In this document: piece after piece, positions 27,398 through 35,736 of the stretch | Layout: each line of letters begins with the position of its first letter | Position numbering within the stretch: position 1 is the first letter of the stretch | Origin: Algoriphagus resistens | GTDB taxonomy: Bacteria > Bacteroidota > Bacteroidia > Cytophagales > Cyclobacteriaceae | DNA: 64,000 bases | Assembly (NCBI RefSeq): GCF_001442615.1 | Contig: NZ_LMXN01000004.1 | Location: 62,001-126,000 of the forward strand | Direction: 5' to 3' | Position numbers and translations under genes: made by a program | Notes under the pieces: model-generated | The model's database searches: none | Told to the model about the DNA's origin: nothing | What the model saw: only the letters and a program-made list of their open reading frames with translations

Positions 27398-27421
27398 TCA
27401 GCCATTCCCTAAGCTTTTTAA

Positions 27422-28414
27422 ATGTCAAAGTATCTCCTGATTTTTGGATTATTTCTAGTATGCCTCAGCCAGACTGTTAAGGCTCAGGATAGGCAGTATA
27501 TCCCCGATACGGTACTTATCAATGGAGATACATTGCTGATGCTGGGAGACTCCCTGTTGATAGATGAGCCCGTAAAGGAGATCTTTTGGAAAACAGGGGG
27601 TAATTACAACCTCAATATCCAACAGGTCACCTTATCCAATTGGGCAGCCGGTGGTGCCAGTACGTTTGCGCTGAATTCCGGCCTGAGCCTATTTGCTAAT
27701 TACAAAAAGGACAACAAAGTGTGGGATACTCAGCTCACCGTCAGTTTAGGTTTCAACCGACAGGAGGATAGAGCTTATCAGACCCGGAAGACTAATGACA
27801 ACTTCACCTTTGTAAGCAACTATGGTAGAGAGCTTTCAGAGTTCTTCTATCTATCTACCCAGCTAGATGCCAGAACCCAGCTTCTTGCCGGATACAAATA
27901 CGCAAGACCTTCGGGAAGTGACGTGGAAGTCCGTACCAAAATTTCTGATCTGCTGTCCCCAGGCTATATACAATCTTCGACGGGTCTTAACTACCGGAAA
28001 ACCTACAAGGATAAAAGTAAAATCTCTGTAATTCTTTCCCCATTTACCGGACGATTTACAATAGTACTGGATGATTCGCTTAGCAGAGCGGGTGCATTCG
28101 GGGTAGTTCCCGGGGAAAATGTAAGAGCAGAGGCAGGGGTTTCTTTAGCAGCCTCAGTAGTGGACATCCAGCTGATGAAAAACATCACATGGAAGTCTGA
28201 CATTAACCTCTTCTCTAACTATGAGGTATTTGGAAATATGGTGGTCAACTTCAATTCCGTGATCCGAATGAAAGTAAACAAGTTTATCTCCACCCGTATA
28301 GAAACTGTTTTGATCTACGATGAGGAGGTATTTATCAAACAGGATGATGGCTCATCCAGGCAAGCTGTACAGCTACAGAACCTAATAAACTTCGGAATAT
28401 CCCTGGATTTCTAG
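27422..28414 (+). CDS. DUF3078 outer-membrane-type protein
   Basis: The 330-residue protein has a signal peptide (ending SQTVKAQ, residue 21). It shows alternating-strand segments typical of a beta-barrel (NWAAGGASTFALNSGLSLFA, TWKSDINLFSNYEVF) and a terminal aromatic residue (GISLDF), matching DUF3078 of Bacteroidota. Function is unknown. The stop codon shares the palindrome CTAG (28411-28414) with the stop of the convergent dnaX tau frame, so the two genes overlap tail to tail by 4 bp with no terminator between. Confidence 0.85.
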   Translation: MSKYLLIFGLFLVCLSQTVKAQDRQYIPDTVLINGDTLLMLGDSLLIDEPVKEIFWKTGGNYNLNIQQVTLSNWAAGGASTFALNSGLSLFANYKKDNKVWDTQLTVSLGFNRQEDRAYQTRKTNDNFTFVSNYGRELSEFFYLSTQLDARTQLLAGYKYARPSGSDVEVRTKISDLLSPGYIQSSTGLNYRKTYKDKSKISVILSPFTGRFTIVLDDSLSRAGAFGVVPGENVRAEAGVSLAASVVDIQLMKNITWKSDINLFSNYEVFGNMVVNFNSVIRMKVNKFISTRIETVLIYDEEVFIKQDDGSSRQAVQLQNLINFGISLDF

Positions 28415-28992
28415 AAGTCTGTCTCCAGGCCAAATCTCCGCTGAAACTCTCCAAGCGCCGCATGCTTGCCCTTCAAAAAATTAAATTTATCCGTACTGGT
28501 ATAAAGCTTGTTTCGCTCAGACTCCAGTTCTTCCTTCAATTCCAATTCTATTTTAAAAAGATTGACTCTTCCCAGTTCTCTTACAATTCGGATAAGTTCA
28601 GGTTTCATCTTCAAAGCAAGTTCTTCCTGGACATGCCCCATTACTTCCAGGACTACCAAGCCATCCTCATTCATTTTCATAGATTCGCCAAGAATTGCCA
28701 GTTCCATGCTTTTCCCAAGCTTCTGAAAGTGTTCTCTTACTTTTGGAAATACCTCATCCAATATTTCCTGGGTGAGATCTCTTCCCGCCTGTATTACTTC
28801 GACTACCTCTTCACTCACCTTGGCTTTGGCATTCTGAAGCTCGACCTTGGCTTTTTGATCAGCCAATTGCTTGGTATGCCCAAGATTTTTTGGAATAGAA
28901 ATAGTCTTTAATAAACTAGTCTTGGCAGCACCCGAAGTTGTAGGAAGAGGAATAGGTTCTTTAGGCAGCTCAGGCTCTGAGGCTGTCAGGCT
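28411..28992 (-). CDS. dnaX: DnaX tau-specific C-terminal region (reached by -1 slippage)
   Basis: This is the 193-codon open frame that continues dnaX if decoding moves back one nucleotide at the A10 tract (28992-29001). It starts AGC CTG ACA, giving a Pro/Ser-rich linker, then a helical domain (EVVEVIQAGRDLTQEILDEV; later KLYTSTDKFNFLKGKHAA) and the usual Bacteroidota DnaX ending near LGEFQRRFGLETDF. Part of it (28411-28866) can look like a separate 151-residue gene starting at TTG, but there is no ribosome site or reason for one. Predicted full-length tau is 574 residues (381 + 193). In other bacteria the tau tail binds polymerase alpha and DnaB. A sequencing indel is the alternative. Confidence 0.8.
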   Translation of the reverse strand, partial: SLTASEPELPKEPIPLPTTSGAAKTSLLKTISIPKNLGHTKQLADQKAKVELQNAKAKVSEEVVEVIQAGRDLTQEILDEVFPKVREHFQKLGKSMELAILGESMKMNEDGLVVLEVMGHVQEELALKMKPELIRIVRELGRVNLFKIELELKEELESERNKLYTSTDKFNFLKGKHAALGEFQRRFGLETDF

Positions 28993-30134
28993 TTTTTTTT
29001 TGTGTCTTCAGCTGCCATCATGGACAGACGGAAAGCCTGCGGAAGCTTTGCCATTTTCATCAAAGCCAATTCTACATGTAAGCGCTGATTCTTGGAGGTC
29101 TTGTAATGGATATCGCATTGGTTAGCGATGTTCAACGCAGATAGTAAAAACGAGGCCGAAGCAGCTTCTGTTTGCTGCAGATAGCGCTCTTTAGCCGACT
29201 CTGATACCTCTATCAATTCCACAGTCGCCGGATCCTTCGCTACCAAAAGATCTCTGAAATGCTCGCAGAGTCCAACTATAAAATTGTGACCATCAAACCC
29301 TTTCTTCAGAATCTCATCAAAAATCAATAAAACCTGAGAAAGATTCTCGGAAACCAAGGCATCTACGACTTTAAAATAGTAATCGTAATCCAGAATATGA
29401 AGATTGCCTATAGTCTCATGATAGGTCACTTTTTTACCCGCGGAATAGGTCACTATCAAATCGAACATCGACAATGCATCCCGAAGCGCCCCGTCAGCTT
29501 TGGTGGCGATCAACCGGAGGGCCTCCTCCTCATAATCTACGGTTTCCTTCTCCGCGATGTACTTTAGATGTACTGCTATATCCAGAATTTGAATCCTGTT
29601 GAAATCAAAAATCTGACAACGGGAAAGAATAGTAGGTATGATTTTGTGTTTCTCGGTAGTAGCCAAAATAAAGATGGCATACTTCGGAGGTTCCTCCAAG
29701 GTCTTCAAAAAGGCATTGAAGGCCTGGTTTGAGAGCATGTGAACCTCATCAATGATATATACTTTGTACTGCCCTTTCTGAGGGGCATAACGTACTTGAT
29801 CTACCAGGTTACGGATATCATCTACCGAGTTATTCGAAGCCGCATCGAGTTCATAGATGTTGAAGGAGCTGTTGTTTTGAAAAGAAACACAGGATTCGCA
29901 TGTACCGCAAGCTTCGAAATCCGTCTGGAGATTTGTGCAGTTAATTGTCTTCGCCAGGATGCGGGCGCAGGTAGTTTTACCCACCCCACGTGGACCACAA
30001 AACAAAAAAGCCTGCGCTAAGTGATTGTTTTTTATGGCATTCTGCAGCGTGGTAGTGATATGCTGCTGTCCTACTACGCTTTTGAAATCTGCCGGTCTGT
30101 ATTTTCTTGCCGAAACGACGAAATTTTCCATCAC
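28986..30134 (-). CDS. dnaX: DNA polymerase III gamma/tau subunit, short (gamma-like) frame
   Basis: This 382-residue clamp-loader ATPase is complete through domains I-III: Walker A GPRGVGKT at 47-54, zinc-module cysteines 66, 76, 79 and 82, Walker B IIDEVH at 127-132, sensor 1 and the SRC motif (LSRCQIF). The frame then runs into ACA AAA AAA AAA GCC TGA and stops two codons after the A10 tract, exactly where a gamma form would end. The -1 frame continues for 193 codons as the tau tail. Start may be the first or second Met. It is divergent from ssrA. Confidence 0.92.
   Translation of the reverse strand: MMENFVVSARKYRPADFKSVVGQQHITTTLQNAIKNNHLAQAFLFCGPRGVGKTTCARILAKTINCTNLQTDFEACGTCESCVSFQNNSSFNIYELDAASNNSVDDIRNLVDQVRYAPQKGQYKVYIIDEVHMLSNQAFNAFLKTLEEPPKYAIFILATTEKHKIIPTILSRCQIFDFNRIQILDIAVHLKYIAEKETVDYEEEALRLIATKADGALRDALSMFDLIVTYSAGKKVTYHETIGNLHILDYDYYFKVVDALVSENLSQVLLIFDEILKKGFDGHNFIVGLCEHFRDLLVAKDPATVELIEVSESAKERYLQQTEAASASFLLSALNIANQCDIHYKTSKNQRLHVELALMKMAKLPQAFRLSMMAAEDTKKKA
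28992..29001 (-). promoter_or_regulatory. A10 slippage tract in dnaX
   Basis: On the coding strand ten adenines are followed by GCC TGA. The zero frame ends immediately, while the -1 frame stays open to the natural C-terminus of tau. Homopolymer slippage by RNA polymerase or ribosome is established for dnaX of other bacteria (E. coli A6G ribosomal frameshift, Thermus A9 transcriptional slippage). Confidence 0.75.
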
Positions 30135-30290
30135 CGCAAGATATAAAAAACTCCATACTCAGGAAGCCCAAAGTATGGCATTTTCAGACAATTTTCGCCA
30201 ATTATTTGATTTACAACCCCATGAAAATTCAAATTAATAAAGGTTTTTCAGAGGTGAGAAAACTCTTCACCAAGGGAACCAAAATTGTAT

Positions 30291-30298
30291 TACTTTTG
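30291..30298 (+). promoter_or_regulatory. Candidate -7 element for ssrA
   Basis: TACTTTTG matches the Bacteroidota consensus TAnnTTTG and lies 17 bp before the mature tmRNA 5' end, leaving room for a short processed leader. No convincing -33 TTTG at standard spacing was found. Confidence 0.5.
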
Positions 30299-30314
30299 TC
30301 ATCCTATTTCAAAT

Positions 30315-30713
30315 GGGGCTGACCGGTTTTGACAGTAAGTGTAAAGATCGGGCTCGCATGCAGGCTGGAGTATGTACGGCCTTGAAAAATTCATATGCAC
30401 TATAAATGGCGAAGAATCTTACGCTATGGCTGCCTAATCTTACCTTAACAGGAAAGAAAGCTTAAAGGGTTGAGTTACGAGAGTAATTCCCCGGCCACAT
30501 CTCACCGCCCGTTGTCTGATCCGGGTGGATCTGAGGTGTCGACTTGATCGGACTGCTGCCTGTGATGCTATTAAGCAGGTATAAGACAAATAGCTAAGCC
30601 GGATTCAGGTGTGTCACCCAGCATAATCCGGTCGAAAACCCAACAGGTGACTAAGCATGTAGACGGTACGGTGTTTCCTTATCTGGACCAGGGTTCGAAT
30701 CCCTGCAGCTCCA
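30315..30713 (+). ncRNA. ssrA: Transfer-messenger RNA (tmRNA)
   Basis: The 5' end GGGGCTGACCGGTTTTGACA and the 3' end GGTTCGAATCCCTGCAGCTCCA form the tRNA-like acceptor (GGGGCTG pairs with CAGCTCC, with one G-U) and T-arm. The tag reading frame is at 30408-30437: GGC GAA GAA TCT TAC GCT ATG GCT GCC TAA, encoding GEESYAMAA. This ends in the AA needed for protease recognition and resembles Bacteroidota tags of GE..YALAA form. It rescues stalled ribosomes in trans-translation. CCA is not encoded (CCT follows). The 3' end is the attachment target of the downstream mobile elements but remains complete. Confidence 0.96.
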
Positions 30714-30760
30714 CCTGACGGCACAAATCCGATTTTGAAGGATTTGTGCCTTTCTTTTTT
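30708..30760 (+). repeat. Left attachment repeat at the ssrA 3' end
   Basis: These 53 bp cover the last six tmRNA bases (GCTCCA) and the ssrA terminator. They recur in the same orientation at 51426-51478 with one mismatch (A30724 versus T51442). Weaker similarity continues into the 3' end of the recombinase gene. I interpret this as the left end of an integrated element that supplies a copy of the ssrA end and terminator. Confidence 0.8.
30719..30760 (+). terminator. ssrA intrinsic terminator
   Basis: GGCACAAATCC (30720-30730) and GGATTTGTGCC (30740-30750) form a perfect 11-bp stem with a 9-nt loop, followed by TTTCTTTTTT. Confidence 0.93.
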
Positions 30761-30779
30761 GAAGACAATCCCTTATTTA

Positions 30780-32237
30780 TCAGATAGATAAGATTAACAA
30801 ACTTGTTGACTTCGGGGGTTCGAACTTTTTCGCCCTGAAAACTGATTTTTTAAAAAAAGTCGAACTCAGTATAATTTTCTTCTCCTCGACACTCGCATTT
30901 TCATATAACTCTCCAAGCCTACCCATCACCATCAAACCCCTGTCTATCATTACCTTAAAGTCTTTTTTAGGGGTTAGCTTCAATGCCGAAATCTGATTTT
31001 CACTGCTGTCAATTTCTCTTTGGCACTCTCTTTTTATTGAATTGAAATCTTCTGAATCAATCTTATCCTCCATAAGAAGATCCCTCGCTTTTTTTAATTT
31101 GCTGTTTGCCTTCTCAATCTTCGCCATCAAACCATCACGATTCTGATTGTTATGGTTAAGCTTTATATTCAGCAACCCGGTGATTTCGTCCTTAATAAAA
31201 GAAACTATCTCTGGTCTTACAGTGAAATCATTTAATAATTGTGAAATACTATTGTTTGCAATTTCTGCGCGGATCCTGAATTTACAGGGAGACTTGCAAT
31301 GATAATAGTAATGGTACTTTCCTGTTTTGCTCTTACTTCCACTTCCAGAAATATTCTTTTCACAAATGGGGCAAAAAAGAAAACCTCTTAGCGGCAAACG
31401 ATCACTAAGTAAGGGTTTCGATTTTCTAATCTTTGCACTTCTTTTTCCATCCAAAATATCCTGTACGTTTTTAAAAGTGAGTAAGTCAACAATCCCATCA
31501 TGCTGCCCTTCAACGTAATGGGCATCCTCATCTTTAAATGCTGCAACAAAGATCTTTCCTATGTAATGTTTGCTTCTTAGCATTCGCCAGAAGTTCGCCT
31601 TGCTCATTCTTAATCCTTTCTCCCTCATACTTCTAAAAACATGTTCGACAGAGAAGTCACCTGTAGCTACTAAATTAAATGCTTCACGAATTATCCCAGC
31701 TTCCTTATCAACAACATCAATGAATTTAGTGCCGTCTTCTTTTGCTTTATTTTTGTATCCATAGGGCGCTTTCTTTAGATATCTTCCTTCTTTAGTCGCT
31801 CTCCTAATCCCATAAAAAATATTTAGGGCTCTTCTATCATTCTCTACTTCAGGCGTGGCCAAGTATATAGCCAACATTATTTTGGATTCGGGAATCGCCA
31901 TATCCAATGGTTGCTCTATGGCCTGGGGCTCAATATTACTCACCTTCAACAGATTGATCATCGTATATGCATCTCCAGCATTTCTACTGAATCTATCCCA
32001 TTTTGTAAAAAGTATTAGGCCCTTTTTTCTACCTCTATTATTTTTAATTCGACTAAGGTATTTCTGCCATTCTGGACGATCAAATGTTTTTGCACTGTGA
32101 TCCTCGTAAATCACATGCCTGACCTTATAAAAATTTTGCTCACAATGCCTTGTAAGGACTTCAAATTGAGACCTTTGGGAATAACCCTTATCAGCCTGTT
32201 CGTCAGTACTCACACGAATATACAAATCAACCTCCAC
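30780..32237 (-). CDS. Large serine recombinase (site-specific integrase)
   Basis: The 485-residue recombinase starts with GTG (MEVDLYIRVSTDEQ; the alternative ATG starts lose the catalytic core). The resolvase domain has nucleophile Ser10 in RVST and the downstream WDRFSRN motif. It is followed by a Recombinase domain (APYGYKNK, about 157-164), a zinc ribbon (FCPICEKNISG... HYYYHC) and a long coiled coil (about 355-440), the standard large-serine-integrase layout. Its 3' end lies 72 bp from the GCTCCA junction in ssrA, so it presumably catalysed integration there. A 51-residue ORF ends 1 bp before its start. Two other recombinase 3' remnants occur at 49322-49453 and 51498-51533. Confidence 0.9.
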   Translation of the reverse strand: MEVDLYIRVSTDEQADKGYSQRSQFEVLTRHCEQNFYKVRHVIYEDHSAKTFDRPEWQKYLSRIKNNRGRKKGLILFTKWDRFSRNAGDAYTMINLLKVSNIEPQAIEQPLDMAIPESKIMLAIYLATPEVENDRRALNIFYGIRRATKEGRYLKKAPYGYKNKAKEDGTKFIDVVDKEAGIIREAFNLVATGDFSVEHVFRSMREKGLRMSKANFWRMLRSKHYIGKIFVAAFKDEDAHYVEGQHDGIVDLLTFKNVQDILDGKRSAKIRKSKPLLSDRLPLRGFLFCPICEKNISGSGSKSKTGKYHYYYHCKSPCKFRIRAEIANNSISQLLNDFTVRPEIVSFIKDEITGLLNIKLNHNNQNRDGLMAKIEKANSKLKKARDLLMEDKIDSEDFNSIKRECQREIDSSENQISALKLTPKKDFKVMIDRGLMVMGRLGELYENASVEEKKIILSSTFFKKSVFRAKKFEPPKSTSLLILSI

Positions 32238-32238
32238 T

Positions 32239-32394
32239 TTATTTAACTATTTGATTTACAGCTAATTTACAAAATTTTCTTATAAGTTCGTAGACTTTCT
32301 CCAGGTCATCTTGTGTTAATTCTATGTCTCCGGATTCAAGACATTTTCTTAACTGATCTAACCTCTTAAATCTTGAGAATTCCTTTGTCTTCAT
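32239..32394 (-). CDS. Small ORF immediately upstream of the recombinase
   Basis: This 51-residue, highly charged helical peptide (starts MKTKEFSRFKRLDQLRKCLE, ends KFCKLAVNQIVK) has a stop codon that ends one base before the recombinase GTG. The tight spacing suggests translational coupling, and it may explain how a GTG start is used. No family is recognised; a recombinase accessory or directionality factor is conceivable but only inference. Confidence 0.55.
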   Translation of the reverse strand: MKTKEFSRFKRLDQLRKCLESGDIELTQDDLEKVYELIRKFCKLAVNQIVK

Positions 32395-32487
32395 AAGTAT
32401 GAAGAAACTAGCAACATAAGGAATTATCTCACACTGAAATCAGAAGTTGGAATGCTTACAGTCAGTTCAAATAATAAAAAAGGAAAC

Positions 32488-32697
32488 CTAAAGCTCCCCT
32501 TCATCAGCAAAGGAATAATACCCATCTGCAGTAACAATGATATGATCTAGAACAGAAAGATCCAGTTCCCTGCCGATTCTAACCAGCTTTCTGGTCAGCA
32601 GTTTATCCTGTTCAGAAGGCAAACGATTTCCTGAAGGATGGTTATGCGCCTGATGTAAAGCTTTACATGTTATCGGCAAAAAATCGTTTTTGTTCAC
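32488..32697 (-). pseudogene. RadC-like JAB domain, N-terminally truncated
   Basis: The last 54 or so residues of a RadC/JAB-domain protein are intact: the JAMM motif AHNHPSGNRLPSEQD, then TRKLVRIGRELDLSVLDHII and the terminal YYSFADEGEL. The preceding part of the domain (usual VHPREVF-type region and N-terminus) is missing; upstream sequence does not continue in any frame. RadC-like proteins are frequent on Bacteroidota mobile elements. It is probably a deletion remnant. Confidence 0.75.
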
Positions 32698-32848
32698 TGG
32701 ATCCCATCAGACAGCATAGATGGCTGCAGGAATGCTGCAAAAAGAAAAACATCAATAAATTTGTATTAAACAGACTGAACATGGTACATAAAATAAAACC
32801 TACTCCTAAACTGCCTACAATACAATAATCAATAGGACAATCCACGCC

Positions 32849-34255
32849 TTATAAAAAATCGGACTCCCCAACATCCTTCAGATAATACTCTACCTTTTCT
32901 TCCCCTTTATCTTTCAGTTCATCAATGGGGATTAGCTCCTTGACTTCCTTTTTGATCTTCCTGAAGGAACCGATCTCAAAGCCGATCTTCAGCTGTACCC
33001 TGCTTTTGTACAAGCTGGATCTTTTGTCAAAGAACGGATCAACAGAACCCATCACCACTGAGCGGATTGTATTGCCCATCGGGATGGTCCTTCCAACCGC
33101 AAAGGCGGAAGCCCAGGCTTTCCCCTCAAAATCCCTGGACTCATAGCCTTTCGGGTTGGCGACGGTTACCCGGTTCCGGTTTACTGTGCCCTGTGCAAAC
33201 CAGTTGCCTTTGGCAAAACGTACTCCCGTAAACATTCCCACACCTTCTCTCCTCAATTTCTCCTTATCGTCAAACTGCTTTTTCCAGCTCACCCCTCCCA
33301 GCAGGGAGAACTGCTGGGAAAAGGAATAGGACAGTCCGTAATCCAGCAGCAGTCCATCACCAAAGGAGGTCAGCGGATCATACCACAGCATCATCCCGAT
33401 CCGGTGGACAACAGGGACTCCTTTTAACCGGTTTGGCTCAAAAAATTCTTTCTTCTTGTTTTTCAGCTCGGAGGGAATCGTCTTTATATTCCCAAGTGAA
33501 TCGATCTTCAACTTGGAAAAGTCCTTTCCTGCCTGTTGGATGTATTCATCACTGATATGCTCGGCCTTCTCTTTCGCAAGTTCCTTGGCCTGCTCAAAAG
33601 GAATATCCGAGGGCAAGCCATTTTTAGTCAGCTCTGCCAGGGCATCCTTACCGTAGAAGTCCGGGAGCTGTGCGCTCCTGGGGTCAACCCCTTCTTTTAC
33701 TATTCCTGTAAGCTGTTCTTCCACTTTGGGCATGAGCCATTCATTGGTCAGTGCCTTGAGGTTTTCGTTGTTCTGGTCCACCAGGGATTCCAGATCAGCA
33801 ACTTCATGGATATCTTCTATCCTTGCTTTGGATTCATTCACCCGCTCCAGTGTGTTTTTTGTGGCATTCTTGATTTCTTCTCCGGGGATATCCTCGCTTT
33901 GGACCAGGCTTTCCAGTGTTTTGCTTTCCTGTTCCAGCACTTCCCTGCTCCTATCCTTGGCCAGGTTAAACAGGCTGTCCCTTTGTGTGCTGTCAGCAGT
34001 GATTTCCCTGAGGTCTTTAAGTTCCCTGCGCAGGGAATCATAAGACTTCTTCAGTGACTGGATCTGCTTAAGCTCTTCCAGGTAAGGGATTTCAGGTTTG
34101 GCGGGAAGCTTGGGAAGTGATCCGGAAACAGATGGGGCAGGGAGTTTTATCTTATTCCCTGGAAATGACTGTGCAGCAACAGTACTACACATCAATACCA
34201 GGAAAAGGCAAATAATCGCCCCATTGACAAATCCTGTTCCTTTAGAAAAAACCAT
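32849..34255 (-). CDS. Exported coiled-coil protein with barrel-like C-terminus
   Basis: The 468-residue protein has a signal peptide (ending CSTVAAQ, about residue 29), a Pro-rich stretch (about 34-54), a long acidic coiled coil (about 58-180; repeated LRREL/LESL heptads) and, from about 290 on, alternating hydrophobic strands (GDGLLLDYGLSYSFSQQFSL, FTGVRFAKGNWFAQGTVNRN) resembling an outer-membrane barrel. Its ATG overlaps the stop of the preceding tail-fibre-like gene (TAATG), so it is the last gene of the RHS transcription unit. The family is not recognised. A plausible role is outer-membrane anchoring or export of the RHS/fibre proteins; this is inference from position and predicted topology only. 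Confidence 0.7.
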   Translation of the reverse strand: MVFSKGTGFVNGAIICLFLVLMCSTVAAQSFPGNKIKLPAPSVSGSLPKLPAKPEIPYLEELKQIQSLKKSYDSLRRELKDLREITADSTQRDSLFNLAKDRSREVLEQESKTLESLVQSEDIPGEEIKNATKNTLERVNESKARIEDIHEVADLESLVDQNNENLKALTNEWLMPKVEEQLTGIVKEGVDPRSAQLPDFYGKDALAELTKNGLPSDIPFEQAKELAKEKAEHISDEYIQQAGKDFSKLKIDSLGNIKTIPSELKNKKKEFFEPNRLKGVPVVHRIGMMLWYDPLTSFGDGLLLDYGLSYSFSQQFSLLGGVSWKKQFDDKEKLRREGVGMFTGVRFAKGNWFAQGTVNRNRVTVANPKGYESRDFEGKAWASAFAVGRTIPMGNTIRSVVMGSVDPFFDKRSSLYKSRVQLKIGFEIGSFRKIKKEVKELIPIDELKDKGEEKVEYYLKDVGESDFL

Positions 34256-34854
34256 TATTCCCTGTTTAGCAACTTTTCGATCAACAGATCCTGTTCCTTT
34301 ATTTTCTTTTCCATGGCGATCATGTAGAGGGTAAGCTCTTCTATTTTCTGGAGGAGTTTTGCATCCATTGCCCCCAGTTCAATTCCGTTCGCCAGTACTT
34401 CGCTTTCACTGGGGATATCGGGCAGGTGCCTGTTTGCAAGTATAAAGGATTCCACCTCGGACAGGGAGCGTAGGCTGTATGTGGGCTCAAAAACAAAGTC
34501 TGGCCAGCCTGTCAGTTCCAATTTCACCTCATGGGCCCTTATGTTTCCATTTACCGAAAGTCTGCTGGTTGGATTTGAGGTACCCACCCCAAGGTTCCCG
34601 TTGACGATCACCTTTCCCGGCTGGGGTGGTATTGCATTATCGAAATATTGCCAAATCTCAAGCGCTGCATCTCCCTGGTGACTATAATCAGTCCCGACTC
34701 GCATATGGGATGTCGATGTACTGTTACCATTTGCCCACAGATAAAATGGATTCCCACCACTGTTATTTGGAACCGTGATGGCCTGGCCTTTAACAAGGGC
34801 CGGACTTAAAACCGCAAGAAGTCCGGCGGCAATTCTAAAAACTGTTTTCTTCAT
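34255..34854 (-). CDS. Tail-fibre-like exported protein 4
   Basis: The 199-residue protein has a signal peptide (to KGQA, about 25) and then the module shared by three other genes in this locus: GNLGVGTSNPTSRLSVNGNI, GWPDFVFEPTYSLRSLSEVE, LPDIPSESEVLANGIELGAM and a C-terminal coiled coil (KLLQKIEELTLYMIAMEKKI). Such sequences are annotated in Bacteroidota as tail-fibre or S74-like and typically lie beside RHS genes. The short variable N-terminus and trimeric-looking coiled coil suggest a surface fibre. It is the most diverged of the four copies and lies downstream of the toxin/immunity part. It is coupled to the next gene by a TAATG overlap. Confidence 0.75.
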   Translation of the reverse strand: MKKTVFRIAAGLLAVLSPALVKGQAITVPNNSGGNPFYLWANGNSTSTSHMRVGTDYSHQGDAALEIWQYFDNAIPPQPGKVIVNGNLGVGTSNPTSRLSVNGNIRAHEVKLELTGWPDFVFEPTYSLRSLSEVESFILANRHLPDIPSESEVLANGIELGAMDAKLLQKIEELTLYMIAMEKKIKEQDLLIEKLLNRE

Positions 34855-34981
34855 ATTTGTTATCTCGAATACTTTAATCTTAAACTTCTATTACTATATA
34901 AAACAATTCTATTACAATCATTCAAAAATGCTAAACAAACCACCTATCATCATCACTATCAAATAAAAAAAGTCATGAAGT

Positions 34982-35736
34982 TCAGAAACGGAAGACTTGA
35001 GCATATATTGAGTTCAAACATGTATCATTTTCAGAAGGTAATATCTCTATATCTAATATAAGCTCACTTATTTTCTCATCTCCTATTTCACATTCCAACT
35101 CATACTCATTATTAGATCTTCTTTTTACTCGAAGTGGATATTCAAATTTTCTTGTAGAAAATTTCAAATCTCATTAAAAGGAAAATCATTTCGAAGAACT
35201 ATGGTCGTAGTTTTTTCATTTTTCCTTTTTTCAACTTCAATAAGCTTAAAAGTATTATAGGTCTTTTGATTATTTTCATAACTCGCAAAATAAATTTCCC
35301 TATCATTATAATAAACCGACTAATGCTTAATATCCTGTTGTTTTATAATATTTTTAATTTCAGTATTATTATCTGATGTGGTAACTTGTTCCTTAATTAC
35401 TCTATTATCAAAATCTTGAGAAACAGACTCACCCTTATTAGGGTATTTTAAAGATTGTAAAGTTCCATTAGGATTATATTTAAAATTAGTAAACAAATTC
35501 CCATCATCACTTAAAATCCCATATTCGGTCAAAAACCACAAAGAATCATTAAATTCAAAATTATAAATATTACCATCATACTTGAAAATGGCCTTATTCT
35601 GACCACTTTCTGCTATGATTTGAAATTGGTCTTGCATATTTTCATAACAGCAGAACATGAGTTGGCACGCTGAAAGTAATCCTATAAATTTCGTTAGTTT
35701 AATCAAATTTTTATTTATCATTAGTTTTTTTGGCAA
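34982..35736 (-). pseudogene. Decaying lipoprotein-like gene (in-frame TAG plus frameshift)
   Basis: From 35736 the frame encodes a leader with a cysteine-rich end (GLLSACQLMFCCYENM), then a beta-rich domain. A TAG at 35320-35322 follows IKQQDIKH, but the same frame continues with SVYYNDREIYFASYENNQKT to a TGA near 35170. A shifted frame then continues FEYPLRVKRRSNNEYELECE to 34982. The three pieces join into one protein of about 250 residues, so this is best read as one gene with a nonsense and a frameshift mutation. The DNA is far more A+T-rich than the RHS gene. Function is unknown; it sits next to the immunity gene and may be an old effector-associated lipoprotein. Confidence 0.6.

Noticed and set aside
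28411..28866. Independent 151-residue gene downstream of dnaX
   Set aside because: It begins at a TTG inside a longer open frame that joins dnaX at the A10 tract and encodes the normal tau C-terminus.
32663..32845. 60-codon minus-strand frame upstream of the RadC remnant
   Set aside because: Cys-rich, no ribosome site, overlaps the RadC remnant in another frame; no family resemblance.
33536..34057. 173-codon plus-strand frame opposite the coiled-coil protein gene
   Set aside because: It is the antisense shadow of heptad-rich coding sequence; the minus-strand gene has signal peptide and coupled start.
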